22,937 nt of DNA from positions 1-22,937 of the forward strand of contig RFHG01000367.1 in NCBI GenBank assembly GCA_003696465.1, in the 5' to 3' direction. Shown one piece after another: positions 7,092-16,800 of this stretch (its first letter is position 1; each line of letters opens with the position of its first letter). The DNA comes from Gammaproteobacteria bacterium. Its GTDB lineage: Bacteria; Pseudomonadota; Gammaproteobacteria; J044. Both the position numbers and the translations under genes were made by a program. The notes beneath the pieces were generated by a model, which made no database searches, was not told the origin of the DNA, and was given only the letters and a program-made list of their open reading frames with translations.

Positions 7092-8135
7092 TCAGTCGAG
7101 GAGCTGGCGGGCCTCCGCGACATCGTCGCGGTAGGCCTCGAAGATGCGGCGCAGGGCCGAGCGCATGTCGATCACCGGTTTCCAGCCCAGCTCCTCGCGG
7201 GTGTTGTAAATGGCGGGAACCCGGTTCTGCACATCCTGGTAGCCTTCGCCGTAGTACTTGCCCGAACTGACTTCGACCAGCTCGACCTTGCGCGCGGTCT
7301 CGGCGTATTCCGGGTATTCCATGGCGATCTCCAGCATCATCTCGGCCAGCTCCCGTACCGAGTGATTGTTGGCCGGGTTGCCGATGTTGTAGATCTTGCC
7401 GTCGGCAATCCCGCCCTCGTTGTCGATGATGCGCATCAGGGCATCGATGCCGTCGTCGATATAGGTAAAGGCGCGCTTGGCATGACCGCCATCGACCAGA
7501 CTGATGTTCTCGCCCCGCACGATGTGGCCGAGGAATTGGGTGACCACGCGCGAGCTGCCTTCCTTGGGTGTATGAATGCTGTCCAGGCCCGGACCGATCC
7601 AGTTGAACGGGCGGAACAGGGTAAAAGCCAGGCCGTCCTGCATGCCATGGGCCCAGATCACCCGGTCCAGCAGCTGCTTGGAGCAGGAATAGATCCAGCG
7701 CTGCTTGTTGATGGGGCCAAGTACCAGTTCGGAGGTGTAGGGGTCGAATTCCTCGTCACGGCACATGCCGTATACCTCCGAGGTGGAGGGGAAGATGACG
7801 CGCTTGTCGTAGTGGACGCACTGGCGAATGATGGGCAGGTTGGCCTCGAAGTCCAGGCCGAAGACCTTGAGCGGCTCGCGCACATAGGTGGCCGGCGTGG
7901 CAATGGCCACCAGCGGCAGCACCACATCGCATTTCTTGATGTGGTATTCGACCCACTCGCGATTGATGGTGATATCGCCCTCGAAGAAGTTGAAACGCGG
8001 GTTGTCGAGCAGGTCGGAGACACGGTTGCTGTGCATGTCCATGCCATGCACTTCCCAGTCCGTGGTTTCCAGGATGCGCTTGCTGAGGTGGTGGCCGATG
8101 AAGCCGTTGACGCCAAGAATCAGAACCCGTTTCAC
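7092..8135 (-). CDS. arnA: UDP-glucuronic acid decarboxylase (stand-alone ArnA C-terminal domain)
   Basis: 347 residues from GTG 8135. It corresponds to the C-terminal dehydrogenase half of enterobacterial ArnA, which oxidatively decarboxylates UDP-glucuronate to UDP-4-keto-arabinose. It is a short-chain dehydrogenase: nucleotide motif GVNGFIG (8-14), STSEVYG with the catalytic Ser-Glu pair S119-E120 typical of ArnA, and the Y149-x3-K153 pair in YSCSK. HAKRAFTYIDDG carries the arginine that ArnA uses in decarboxylation. The GTG start overlaps the TGA of the formyltransferase gene (GTGA, 8132-8135), which fixes the start and implies translational coupling; GGGAG lies a little upstream. The proteins would have to assemble in trans or act separately, unlike the fused enzyme of E. 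coli. UDP-glucose dehydrogenase (ugd), which makes the substrate, is not in the window. Confidence 0.92.
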   Translation of the reverse strand: MKRVLILGVNGFIGHHLSKRILETTDWEVHGMDMHSNRVSDLLDNPRFNFFEGDITINREWVEYHIKKCDVVLPLVAIATPATYVREPLKVFGLDFEANLPIIRQCVHYDKRVIFPSTSEVYGMCRDEEFDPYTSELVLGPINKQRWIYSCSKQLLDRVIWAHGMQDGLAFTLFRPFNWIGPGLDSIHTPKEGSSRVVTQFLGHIVRGENISLVDGGHAKRAFTYIDDGIDALMRIIDNEGGIADGKIYNIGNPANNHSVRELAEMMLEIAMEYPEYAETARKVELVEVSSGKYYGEGYQDVQNRVPAIYNTREELGWKPVIDMRSALRRIFEAYRDDVAEARQLLD

Positions 8136-9061
8136 CCTGGATCTCCCATGTCGATTGGATGGCTGCCGAAGCAGTCCCGAAATGCGGCCGCATCCAGCGT
8201 CCGGCCCTGCCACTCCAGCTGCAGCAGCCGCAGGCGCCTTCCGTCGGCGCAGTCGGCGCGAATTGTATCATTTTCCACATACAGGCAGGGGCGATCATGG
8301 CGGGCCGGCTCATTGCGAAAGTGGCTGCCAAGGATGCGCAGCCGGCCGCCGGGCAGGTCGGTAAAGGCGCCCGGCCAGGGTGGTGCCACGGCACGGATGA
8401 GGTTGTGCACGGACCAGGCATCCTGCCGCCAGTCGATACGGCCATCCTCGGGCCGGCGTCCGCCGAAATAGCTGCCGGTGGCCAGGTCCAGCGGTCTGCG
8501 TGGCGCGGTGCCCGCCTTGAGCGGCTCAATGCTGCGGGCCAGCACCAGCTCGGCGGCCACCACCACCTTGTCGAATACCTGACCGGCCGTATCGTTGGGC
8601 AGGATGGGCACGGGCATCTGGTCGACCAGATCGCCGGCATCGGGCTTTTCCACCATGTAGTGCAGGCTGGCACCGGTTTCGCGCTCGCCATGGAGCACGG
8701 CCCAGTTGACCGGTGCCCGGCCCCGGTAGCGGGGCAGCAGCGAACCGTGCATGTTGAGTGCGCCCGATTTCGGCAGGGCCAGCAGCGAGGGCGGAATCAT
8801 GTAGCGGTAGTAGAACGAGAACAGGAAGTCCGGCTCCAGTTCGGCGATACGCTGTGCCATCGCCGGCAGTTCCGCGGCCTGCGGGGTGACGCACTCGATT
8901 TCTTCCAGCTGCGCCAGCCGACGCACGCTGGAGAAGAAGATCTCCTCGTCGGGATCGTCCTCGTGGGTAACGACCAGCGGGACCTCGACCCCGTGTGCCA
9001 ACAGCGTGGCCAGGCAGCGCACGCCCACCTCGTTGTAGGCGAACACGACCGCGCGGGTCAT
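8132..9061 (-). CDS. arnA: UDP-4-amino-4-deoxy-L-arabinose formyltransferase (stand-alone ArnA N-terminal domain)
   Basis: 309 residues. It matches the N-terminal half of ArnA, which N-formylates UDP-L-Ara4N using 10-formyl-tetrahydrofolate so that ArnC can use it. The formyltransferase motif NMHGSLLPRYRGRAP gives N103 and H105, and D141 lies in EKPDAGDLVDQ; these correspond to the catalytic N102, H104 and D140 of E. coli ArnA. A C-terminal OB-like domain follows (about 205-300). The ATG at 9061 overlaps the arnC stop as ATGA, and its own TGA overlaps the next GTG. The domain order of the fused enzyme is therefore preserved as gene order. General methionyl-tRNA formyltransferase is the main alternative, but context and motif context favour ArnA. 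Confidence 0.93.
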   Translation of the reverse strand: MTRAVVFAYNEVGVRCLATLLAHGVEVPLVVTHEDDPDEEIFFSSVRRLAQLEEIECVTPQAAELPAMAQRIAELEPDFLFSFYYRYMIPPSLLALPKSGALNMHGSLLPRYRGRAPVNWAVLHGERETGASLHYMVEKPDAGDLVDQMPVPILPNDTAGQVFDKVVVAAELVLARSIEPLKAGTAPRRPLDLATGSYFGGRRPEDGRIDWRQDAWSVHNLIRAVAPPWPGAFTDLPGGRLRILGSHFRNEPARHDRPCLYVENDTIRADCADGRRLRLLQLEWQGRTLDAAAFRDCFGSHPIDMGDPG

Positions 9062-10026
9062 GAGTCGTCGTCCGCGTCCTGTTCCAGCACGGCACGGATG
9101 ATGTAGCGGGGCCGGTTCTGCACCTCCTGGTAGATGCGGCCGACATATTCGCCCAGCAGGCCGATGCCGAACAGGATGACACCAATGAAGAAGAAATTGA
9201 TGGCAAACAGGGTAAAGACCCCCTCCACCTCGGGGCCGATGATCAGGCGGCGCAGCAGCATGTAGATTACCAGCAGGGCAGAGGGTATGGAAATCAGCAT
9301 GCCAATGAAGCTGAATACCTCCAGCGGCCAGGTGGTAAAGCCGGTGACCAGGTCGAAGTTGAGACGGATCAGCCGGTAGAGCGAGTACTTGGACTCTCCG
9401 GCATGGCGCTCCTCGTGCTCGACCACGATCTCGACCGGATTCAGCGCATAGAGGTAGGCCAGCGCCGGTATGAAGGTGTTGATTTCCTTCGTCTGGTTGA
9501 TGGTGTCGATGATGCGCTGGTGATAGCCGCGCAGCATGTTGCCCTGGTCGGTCATGCGGATACGGGTGATGCGTTCACGCAGCCGGTTCATGGCCCTTGA
9601 GGCGAGGGTGCGCCACAGGACGTCGCGCCGCTTGCGGCGGATGGTGCCAACGTAATCATGGCCCTGGTCGAGCTGTTCGACGAGTTTGGGAATTTCCTCG
9701 GGCGGATTCTGCAGGTCGGCATCGAGGGTAATGACATATTCACCACGTGACACCTTGAAGCCGGCCAGGATGGCGGCATGCTGGCCGAAATTGTTCTGCA
9801 GATAGACCACGCGGGTGACATCCGGGCGGCGCTCGAACTGCGCGCGCAGCAGGGCCGGGCTGCGGTCGCGCGAGCCATCGTCCACCAGGATCACCTCGTA
9901 GCTGCGCCCGAGAGCGTCGAGTACCGGGTACAGGCGTTCGAACAGGGCCGGCAGCACGGCCTCTTCGTTATAGACCGGGATGACGACAGAGATCTGCGGT
10001 GTGTCTTTGCTCTTTGACTCGCCCAT
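9058..10026 (-). CDS. arnC: undecaprenyl-phosphate 4-deoxy-4-formamido-L-arabinose transferase
   Basis: 322 residues. ArnC moves Ara4FN from UDP to undecaprenyl phosphate at the inner membrane. The N-terminal GT-A glycosyltransferase 2 domain (about 10-170) has VVIPVYNEE, ILVDDGSRDRS and the DxD-type TLDADLQNPPEEIP. A conserved stretch, LQNNFGQHAAILAGF, is shared with ArnC and polyprenyl-phosphate mannose synthases. Two transmembrane helices follow (about 232-255 and 268-292), then a short cytoplasmic tail. It begins 14 bases after arnB stops and overlaps the formyltransferase start by 4 bases. A generic dolichol/polyprenyl-phosphate glycosyltransferase would look similar; the position among arn genes decides. 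Confidence 0.94.
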   Translation of the reverse strand: MGESKSKDTPQISVVIPVYNEEAVLPALFERLYPVLDALGRSYEVILVDDGSRDRSPALLRAQFERRPDVTRVVYLQNNFGQHAAILAGFKVSRGEYVITLDADLQNPPEEIPKLVEQLDQGHDYVGTIRRKRRDVLWRTLASRAMNRLRERITRIRMTDQGNMLRGYHQRIIDTINQTKEINTFIPALAYLYALNPVEIVVEHEERHAGESKYSLYRLIRLNFDLVTGFTTWPLEVFSFIGMLISIPSALLVIYMLLRRLIIGPEVEGVFTLFAINFFFIGVILFGIGLLGEYVGRIYQEVQNRPRYIIRAVLEQDADDDS

Positions 10027-10040
10027 GGATGCGCATTCTA

Positions 10041-11162
10041 TCAGGAACCGCGCAGCACTTCGGAAAGGGCCGTACAGACGCGCTCGACATCAGTCGTTTC
10101 CATGGCCGGGAACAGCGGCAGGGTGACGGTCTCGCGGCCAACCCGGCTGGCGTTGGGGCAGGGGCGTGGATTGTATCCGCGGTAGAGTGTGGTTTCGTGC
10201 AGCGCCGGATAGTGCACGCCGATGCCGATGCCGCGCTCGCGCATGGCAGCGATGAAGCCGGGACGGGTGAGGCGGAGCGCATCGAAGTCGATCAGCAGCT
10301 GGAACATGTGCCAGCTGTGGCCTTCGTCACCGCGTGCAGGGAGCGTTACGGGCAGGGCCAGTCTCTCGAGGATGGAGAAATAATGGCCTGCCAGACGGCG
10401 TCGCTTCGTGTTGAATGCGTCGAGCCGGCCGAGCTGGTCATGGCCGATACGGGCATTGACATCGGGCAGGTTGTACTTGCCGCCGGCCTCGACGATGTCG
10501 ATCATCCCCTCGGGGGTGCGGCGAATGCCGTGAAAACGCAGCCGCTCCACCCGTTCGGCCTCATCAGCGTCGTTGAGGACGATGGCGCCGCCCTCGATGC
10601 TGGTCATGTTCTTGTTGGGATGGAAGCTGAAACAGGCAAGGTCATCGGTGCTGCCGACAGGGCGTCCCTCGATCCGTGATCCGATGGCATGGGCCGCATC
10701 CTCGATGATGCGCAGATGGTGCTGCCGGGCCAGCGTACGGATTGCGGCCATGTCGGCCGGCAGGCCGGAAAAGTGTACCGGCATGATGGCCCGGGTACGG
10801 GGCGTGATGGCACGCTCGGCATCCTCGACCAGCAGATTGCGGCTGACCGGATCGACATCGACGAAGACCGGCCGGGCGCCGGCTCGAACCACCACATTGG
10901 CAGTGGCAGCAAAGGTCATGGCCGGTACCAGCACCTCGTCTCCTGGGCCGATGCCTGCGACTGCGAGTGCCAGTTCCAGTGCTGCGGTACCGCTTGTGAC
11001 CACGCGTACCGGGCGGCCGCCCAGGTAGTCGGACAGCGCCTGTTCGAAGCGCTCTACCCAGGGGCCGGAGGCCAGCCAGCCGGAGCGCAGTACTTCGGCC
11101 ACACCCTCGATCGTCGAAGGTTCGATGTCGGGGCGGGTGAAGGGAAGGAATCCGGTGTCCAT
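10041..11162 (-). CDS. arnB: UDP-4-amino-4-deoxy-L-arabinose--oxoglutarate aminotransferase
   Basis: 373 residues from ATG 11162; the longer open frame overlaps the upstream membrane-protein gene, and MDTGFLPFTRPDI is the typical family start. ArnB transfers the amino group from glutamate to the 4-keto sugar nucleotide. It is a PLP enzyme of the DegT/DnrJ/EryC1 group: SGTAALELAL (57-66) grips the cofactor phosphate, IIEDAAHAIG carries D155 facing the pyridine nitrogen, and FSFHPNKNMTS holds the Schiff-base lysine K184. LRFHGIRRTPEG and KYNLPDVNARIG continue the family pattern. It starts 5 bases after the stop of the ArnE/F-like gene. Confidence 0.94.
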   Translation of the reverse strand: MDTGFLPFTRPDIEPSTIEGVAEVLRSGWLASGPWVERFEQALSDYLGGRPVRVVTSGTAALELALAVAGIGPGDEVLVPAMTFAATANVVVRAGARPVFVDVDPVSRNLLVEDAERAITPRTRAIMPVHFSGLPADMAAIRTLARQHHLRIIEDAAHAIGSRIEGRPVGSTDDLACFSFHPNKNMTSIEGGAIVLNDADEAERVERLRFHGIRRTPEGMIDIVEAGGKYNLPDVNARIGHDQLGRLDAFNTKRRRLAGHYFSILERLALPVTLPARGDEGHSWHMFQLLIDFDALRLTRPGFIAAMRERGIGIGVHYPALHETTLYRGYNPRPCPNASRVGRETVTLPLFPAMETTDVERVCTALSEVLRGS

Positions 11163-11167
11163 GCCGT

Positions 11168-11539
11168 TCAGCTCCGTGCCACCATGTAGACGCCGAGGAT
11201 GATGACGCCGATGCCGGCCATCCGCAGCGGGCTGAGATCCTCGCCCAGCCAGGCCCAGGCGGCCAGGGCATTGACGATGTAGCCGATGGAGAGCATGGGG
11301 TAGGCCACACTCACCGGAACGCGTGACAGCGCCAGCAGCCAGACCACCACGCTGATTACATACAGGGCGATGCCTCCGACGATGTGCCAGTCGAATGCCA
11401 GACGGGTGCCGGCATGCCACAGGGCCGCGGGATTGAGATGAATGATGCCGATCTTGTTGACACCGGCCTTGAGCAGAAGCTGGGCACCGGCATTGAGCAG
11501 CACGCCGGTGAGAATGAGCATGAAGCTGAGCAGGGTCAT
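11168..11539 (-). CDS. ArnE/ArnF-like subunit of the L-Ara4N-phosphoundecaprenol flippase
   Basis: 123 residues, four predicted membrane helices (about 3-22, 50-68, 74-94, 102-121), of the small multidrug resistance/EamA type. Sequence landmarks are LNAGAQLLLKAGV in helix 1, VVVWLLALSRVPVSVAYP and WLGEDLSPLRMAGIGVIILGVY. In E. coli ArnE and ArnF together are thought to flip undecaprenyl-phosphate-Ara4N to the periplasmic side. Here only one such gene is present, directly between arnT and arnB, so a homodimer or a partner elsewhere is implied; which paralogue it corresponds to cannot be decided. The ATG at 11539 overlaps the arnT stop (ATGA, 11536-11539). Confidence 0.82.
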   Translation of the reverse strand: MTLLSFMLILTGVLLNAGAQLLLKAGVNKIGIIHLNPAALWHAGTRLAFDWHIVGGIALYVISVVVWLLALSRVPVSVAYPMLSIGYIVNALAAWAWLGEDLSPLRMAGIGVIILGVYMVARS

Positions 11540-13191
11540 GGGGACGAGTCCTCCGGATGGGAGACGACGAGGAAATCGCGGTTTTCGGAGCGCACCTGCA
11601 TCGGCAGATGCATGGCCTGCAGGGCCGGATAGCTGCTGCGCGGGATCAGGGCCCAGGCATCGGGTTCCTGGCGCCAGTGCCGGGCAAAGGCCTGATGGTC
11701 CGGCAGCCAGTCTTCGGGTTGCCGTTGAATGCCGAAGTCCAGCTCGCCGCGCCAGCCCACCAGGGTGACCGTGCGCCGCAGGTACCAGGGCACGGTCTGC
11801 TGGTAGAAGTCCACGCTGTAGAAGGGCGCGCCATCGATGGCCTCGTGCAGCGGCTCGACCAGACTGCGGGCAGAGCGCATGTCTGCCACGCTCTGGCTGC
11901 CGGCAAGAATGATGGCCGGCCACAGCAGCCAGCCCAGTCCGTGAATCAGCAGGGCACGGTCGCCACGCTTTCGCTGCCAGTACACCAGCAGGCCGCTTGC
12001 CGCCAGTACGGCGAAGGCCACCCGCAGCCAGGGCAGCCAGGGAAGGAAGGGCTGGTATGCGGGCAGATCCAGGGACAGCACGATCAGGCCGACGATGCCG
12101 AACAGCAGGGTCCACAGTGCCGTGGCGGCCAGAGCGGGCCAGCGCCCGGCCAGCCACGAGCCCAGCAGCAATGCCAGCGCGGGCATGATCGGCTGCAGGT
12201 AATGAGGCAGCTTGGAGCTGGAGACGGAAAAGAAGACGAAGATGAATCCCGTCCAGAGGATCAGGAACAGACGCTCGTCGAAGCCGGGTGCAGGGCGGCG
12301 CAGAGCCTCGAGCAGCATGCGGCCCACGCCGCGCAGCGCCCCGAACCAGGGCAGCAGTGCGAGCAGCAGGAAGGGCAGGAACCACCACCAGGGCTCGTAG
12401 CGGCCATGCGTTTTGGTAAGAAAGCGCTCGAAATGCTCATGAATGAAAAAGAACCGGGCAAAATCCGGATTGTGCAGCGATACCAGCACGAACCAGGGGG
12501 CCGACAGGGCTAGGAACAGGGCAAGGCCGGGCCAGAACCAGAGCCTGGTCCAGATGTGCAGGTCGCGCCGCAGCAGGCTGTAGAGTACGAAGACCGCACC
12601 GGGCAGGACGATCCCGACCAGCCCCTTGGTCAGCAGGGCACCGGCTGCGGCACCCCAGGCTATGGCCATCCAGCGCCGGTGGCCGGCCTCGTCTCCTGCC
12701 TTCTGGGCGAGGATGAAGGCAAACAGGCACAGGTTCATGAACAGGGCCAGCCCGGTGTCGAGCACATTGATGTGGCTGACCAGATAGAAGTATGGGTTGG
12801 CTGCCAGCACCAGGCCGGTGATCCAGCCTGCGCGTGGCCCGTACAGCCGCCAGGCAACCCAGCCGCTGAACAGGATCAGCAGCCAGCTGGCCAGCTCGGT
12901 CCACAGACGGGATACCCAGTCATGCAGCCCGAACAGTTCGTAGAAGGCTGCGGTGATCCAGTAGTGCAGGGGGGGTTTCTCGAAGTACTTGAAGCCGTTC
13001 AGGCGCGGGGTCAGCCAGTCACCCGTGGCCACCATCTCGCGCGGAATCTCGGCATAGCGGCCCTCGTCGGTATGGGTCAGGTCGCGCCACTCGATATCGG
13101 CGAACCAGATCAGCGTCAGGGCCGCGAACAGGGCCAGCAACAGGGCACGTGGCAGTCCCTTTTCGGCGGGTGCAACCTGCGGGCTATCCAT
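11536..13191 (-). CDS. arnT: undecaprenyl-phosphate-L-Ara4N lipid A transferase (GT39 family)
   Basis: 551 residues, the length of E. coli ArnT. It is a multi-spanning inner-membrane glycosyltransferase that places L-Ara4N on lipid A phosphates in the periplasm and so lowers the negative charge seen by polymyxin and cationic peptides. The first periplasmic loop carries the acidic motif HTDEGRYAEIPREM (D42, E43), matching the catalytic Asp region of ArnT/PMT enzymes. YFEKPPLHYW and KTHGRYEPWWWF are further conserved loops, followed by many hydrophobic helices and a soluble periplasmic C-terminal domain (about 445-551). It overlaps the end of csiV by 8 bases. A glycosyltransferase for another acceptor is possible, but the full arn set downstream supports lipid A. 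Confidence 0.92.
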   Translation of the reverse strand: MDSPQVAPAEKGLPRALLLALFAALTLIWFADIEWRDLTHTDEGRYAEIPREMVATGDWLTPRLNGFKYFEKPPLHYWITAAFYELFGLHDWVSRLWTELASWLLILFSGWVAWRLYGPRAGWITGLVLAANPYFYLVSHINVLDTGLALFMNLCLFAFILAQKAGDEAGHRRWMAIAWGAAAGALLTKGLVGIVLPGAVFVLYSLLRRDLHIWTRLWFWPGLALFLALSAPWFVLVSLHNPDFARFFFIHEHFERFLTKTHGRYEPWWWFLPFLLLALLPWFGALRGVGRMLLEALRRPAPGFDERLFLILWTGFIFVFFSVSSSKLPHYLQPIMPALALLLGSWLAGRWPALAATALWTLLFGIVGLIVLSLDLPAYQPFLPWLPWLRVAFAVLAASGLLVYWQRKRGDRALLIHGLGWLLWPAIILAGSQSVADMRSARSLVEPLHEAIDGAPFYSVDFYQQTVPWYLRRTVTLVGWRGELDFGIQRQPEDWLPDHQAFARHWRQEPDAWALIPRSSYPALQAMHLPMQVRSENRDFLVVSHPEDSSP

Positions 13192-13876
13192 GAGCCTGCG
13201 GCGCGTCTTCCTCGACCGGCGTTACCTGGATGATGATGCCCAGCAGCGGATGATCCAGATAATGCAGCTCGCGGCTGCGCATGCGCCGGTGGCTGCGGAT
13301 TGGTACATCGAACAGGGTCTTCTGTTCGGTGACTTCCTGCGTCACCTCGTCGAGCTGTTCCATCACCACCGGCTGGCGCAGTACCAGATCGGTGTAGATG
13401 TGCAGATAGCGGCCGAGCACCAGCCTTACACTGCCATCGAGCTCGTTGAGGCTGGTGGGGCCGGCGACCTCGACGGTCTCGCCCTGCCCGTTGGTTTCCC
13501 AGTGCGAGCGCATGCGGTCGGGAAATTCCAGGCTGTAATCCTTGCCGCCACTGACCGGCATGGGCAGGGCATGTTCGGCATCGAGCCCGGGCTGGACCCA
13601 GACCAGGTGGGTCAGCACCTGGTAACGGGGGGAGGACTGCAGGCGCTTCTCGGCATCGGCCAGGGTGTATTCGCTGTCGGGCAGCAGACGGAATGCCTTG
13701 GGTACGCCCTGCCGTTCGCCGCTCTGGCCCTGCAACCCTTCGGCCAGCGGCCAGTGCTCGCTGTAGAAGGCCTGCGGATCGGTGTTGCGGAAGAAGATCA
13801 TCTCCACCTTGTAGCGCGGGGCAGCCTGCGCCAGCAGGGGGAACAACAGCAGGATGGGCAACAACAGGCGTGACAT
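13184..13876 (-). CDS. CsiV-family periplasmic protein
   Basis: 230 residues from ATG 13876, chosen because the signal peptide MSRLLLPILLLFPLLAQAAP starts there; upstream in-frame codons overlap mfd. The mature protein begins RYKVEMIFFRNTD, typical of the CsiV family (described in Shewanella as a peptidoglycan-binding protein), whose gene commonly follows mfd in gammaproteobacteria. The C-terminal half carries paired beta segments (VRLVLGRYLHIYTDLVLRQP, SRELHYLDHPLLGIIIQVTPV), and the ELHYLDHPLLG stretch is characteristic. Its exact role here cannot be deduced; envelope function fits the arn genes downstream. It starts 16 bases after mfd stops and ends with TAG overlapping the arnT start. Confidence 0.83.
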   Translation of the reverse strand: MSRLLLPILLLFPLLAQAAPRYKVEMIFFRNTDPQAFYSEHWPLAEGLQGQSGERQGVPKAFRLLPDSEYTLADAEKRLQSSPRYQVLTHLVWVQPGLDAEHALPMPVSGGKDYSLEFPDRMRSHWETNGQGETVEVAGPTSLNELDGSVRLVLGRYLHIYTDLVLRQPVVMEQLDEVTQEVTEQKTLFDVPIRSHRRMRSRELHYLDHPLLGIIIQVTPVEEDAPQAHG

Positions 13877-13892
13877 CGGGGCAGGATTCCGT

Positions 13893-16800
13893 TCAGGCTG
13901 CATGGTCGAGGCGCAAAGTGTCCAGCAATTGCTGCAGCAGTTCAAGCCGGCCGCTCACGCTTTCGGCCGTCTGCAGCAGGTGCAGCCGCTGCTGGCTGTC
14001 GAGCCGGTAGCGGTCGGGACGGGTCTGGATCAGCTCGATCATGCGGGCGGCATTGATGTTCGGCTCGTCGCCGAAGTGGATGCGTCCCTTCTCGTCGTCC
14101 ATCTCGATGCGGCGGATGCCCAGCGGTTCTGCCTCCAGCTTGAGCTCGGTGATGGCGAACAGGGTCTTTGCGGGCTCCGGCAGCAGGCCGAAGCGGTCGA
14201 TCAGCTCGACCTGCAGTTCATCCAGTTCCGCCCTGGATGCGGCCGAGGCAATGCGTTTGTAGAGCACCAGTCGGGTATGCACATCCGGCACATAGTCCTC
14301 GGGCAGCAGCGCCGGGGCGCCAAGCTCGATTTCGATGCCCTGTGGCTGCTCCAGGGAACTGTCGGGCAGCTGGCCGGACTTGAGTGCCTTGACTGCCCGC
14401 TCCAGCAGCTCGTTGTAGAGGGTGAAGCCCACCTCGCTGATCTGGCCGCTCTGTTCCTCGCCCAGCAGCTCGCCGGCACCGCGGATTTCCAGGTCGTGAC
14501 TGGCCAGGCTGAAGCCCACCCCCAGGTCCTCCAGCGCCTCGATGGCCTGCAGGCGCTTGATGGCATCCGCGGTCATGGCCTTGCGCGGCGGGGTCAGCAG
14601 GTAGGCGTAGGCGCGGTGGTGTGAACGGCCCACCCGCCCGCGCAGCTGATGCAGCTGGGCCAGCCCCAGCTTGTCGGCCCGGTTGATGATGATGGTGTTG
14701 GCGCTGGGGATGTCGATGCCGCTCTCGATGATGGTGGTGGCCACCAGCACGTTGAAGCGCTGGTGATAGAAATCGACCATGATCTGCTCGAGTTCACGCT
14801 CGCGCATCTGGCCGTGGGCAAAGCGGATCTTGGCATCCGGCAGCAGCCGCTCCAGCTTGCGTGCCTGCTCCTCGATGGTCTTGACCTCGTTGTGCAGGAA
14901 ATAGACCTGACCGCCCCGACGCAGTTCGCGCCGGCAGGCCTCCTGGATGAGTGCGTCCTTCCATTCGCTGACGAAGGTCTTGATGGCATGGCGCTGTACC
15001 GGCGGGGTGGCGATGATGGACAGGTCGCGCAGGCCGGACAGCGACATGTTGAGGGTGCGCGGAATGGGCGTGGCGGTCAGGGTGAGCAAGTCCACCTCGG
15101 CCCGCAGGGCCTTGAGGCGTTCCTTGTGGCGCACGCCGAAGCGGTGTTCCTCGTCGATGATGACCAGTCCCAGGTCACGGAAGCGGACTTCCTTGCCGAG
15201 CAGCTTGTGGGTGCCGATGATGATGTCGATCTCGCCGCTGGCCAGTTTCTCCAGCGCCTGCTTCTGCTCCCTGGGGGTGCTGAAGCGCGACAGGGACTCG
15301 ATGCGCACCGGCCAGTCGGCAAAGCGGTCCTGGAAATTGAGCGTATGCTGCTGGGCGAGCAGGGTGGTGGGTACCAGGACCGCCACCTGATGCCCGTTCA
15401 TGGCGCTGACAAAGGCCGCGCGCATGGCCACCTCGGTCTTGCCGAAGCCGACATCGCCACAGACCACGCGGTCCATTGGCTGCTCCGAGGCCAGATCGGC
15501 GAGCACGGCATCGATGGCATTCTGCTGGTCGGGCGTGGGCTCGAAGGGGAAGGCCTCGGCAAAGGCGGTGTATTCGGCCGGCAGGGGCTGGCTGCGGCCC
15601 TTGCGGGCGGCGCGGCGGGCATGGATGTCGAGCAGCTCGGCGGCGACATCACGGGCCTTCTGCGCCGCCTTGCGCCGCGCACGGGCCCACTGCTCCCCGC
15701 CAAGCTTGTGCAGCGGGGCGTGCTCGGGGCTGGCGCCGGTATAGCGGCTGATCAGGTGCAGCGAGGAGACCGGCACATACAGCTTGTCGCCGCCGGCATA
15801 CTCCAGGGTGAGGAATTCCGCCGGATGGCCGTCCACCTCCAGCCGGCTGAGTCCCAGGTAGCGCCCGACGCCATGTTCCTCGTGCACCACCGGCGCGCCC
15901 TCGCTGAGGTCGGCGAGGTTGCGGATCACGGCGTCGGCATCGCGCGTGGGGCGCCGGCGGCGGCTTTGCTGCGGGCGCTCGCCGAGCAGCTGTGCCTCCG
16001 TGATCAGGGCCAGCGCCGGCTCCTCCAGCCGGAAGCCCTGTTCCAGCGGGCCGGTGGTGATGGCCAGCGAGGCGGACTCGTCTTCAAGGAAGGCGCGCCA
16101 GTCGTCCACCACCTGTGGACGCAGTCCGAAGCCGCGCAGCAGGTCCAGCAGGTGCTCGCGACGGCCGGTGGTCTCGGCAGTGATCAGGGTACGGCCCGGG
16201 AATTCGTCCAGGAAGTCCTGCAGGGCCGCGGCGGGCCGCTCGGCCCGTGGCTGGATGCGCAGTGCCGGCAGGCCGGCGGTGGCGTGATTGCGCTGTGTGG
16301 CACCCGGTTCGGGCAGTTCGAAGCCCTGCAGGCGGATGCGCGGTGCAGCAGCCAGTCCGGCATGCAGTTCTTCGGGGGTGAGGAAGAGTTCCTCCGGTTC
16401 CAGGATTGGCCGTTCGATGTCGTGGCGCAGCTGCTCGTGGCGCTCCCGTGCCTCGGCCAGATAGCCGCGGGCCGCTTCCTCGCTGCCCTCGCCCAGGATC
16501 AGCAGATGCCTTTCCGGCAGGTAATCGAACAGCGTCTCCATGCGGTCATGGAACAGCGGCAGGTAGTATTCGATGCCGCCGGGGGCGGCCCCGTTGCTGA
16601 CTTCCTGGTAGACCGGGCAGCGTGCCGGATCGCCCTCGAAGCGTTCGCGAAAACGCTCGCGGAAGCGGCGGATGCCGTCCTCGTCGAGCGGGAACTCGTG
16701 GGCGGGCAGCAGTTCGATGGACTCGACCTTCTCGCGCGAGCGCTGGTCGTCCGGCGAGAACAGGCGCAGCTCCTCGATCTCGTCGTCGAACAGGTCGATC

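Noticed and set aside
6128..8471. Plus-strand open frames of 380 and 535 codons opposite arnD and the arnA genes
   Set aside because: They are shadows of the arn genes, whose active-site motifs and 4-base overlaps are on the minus strand.
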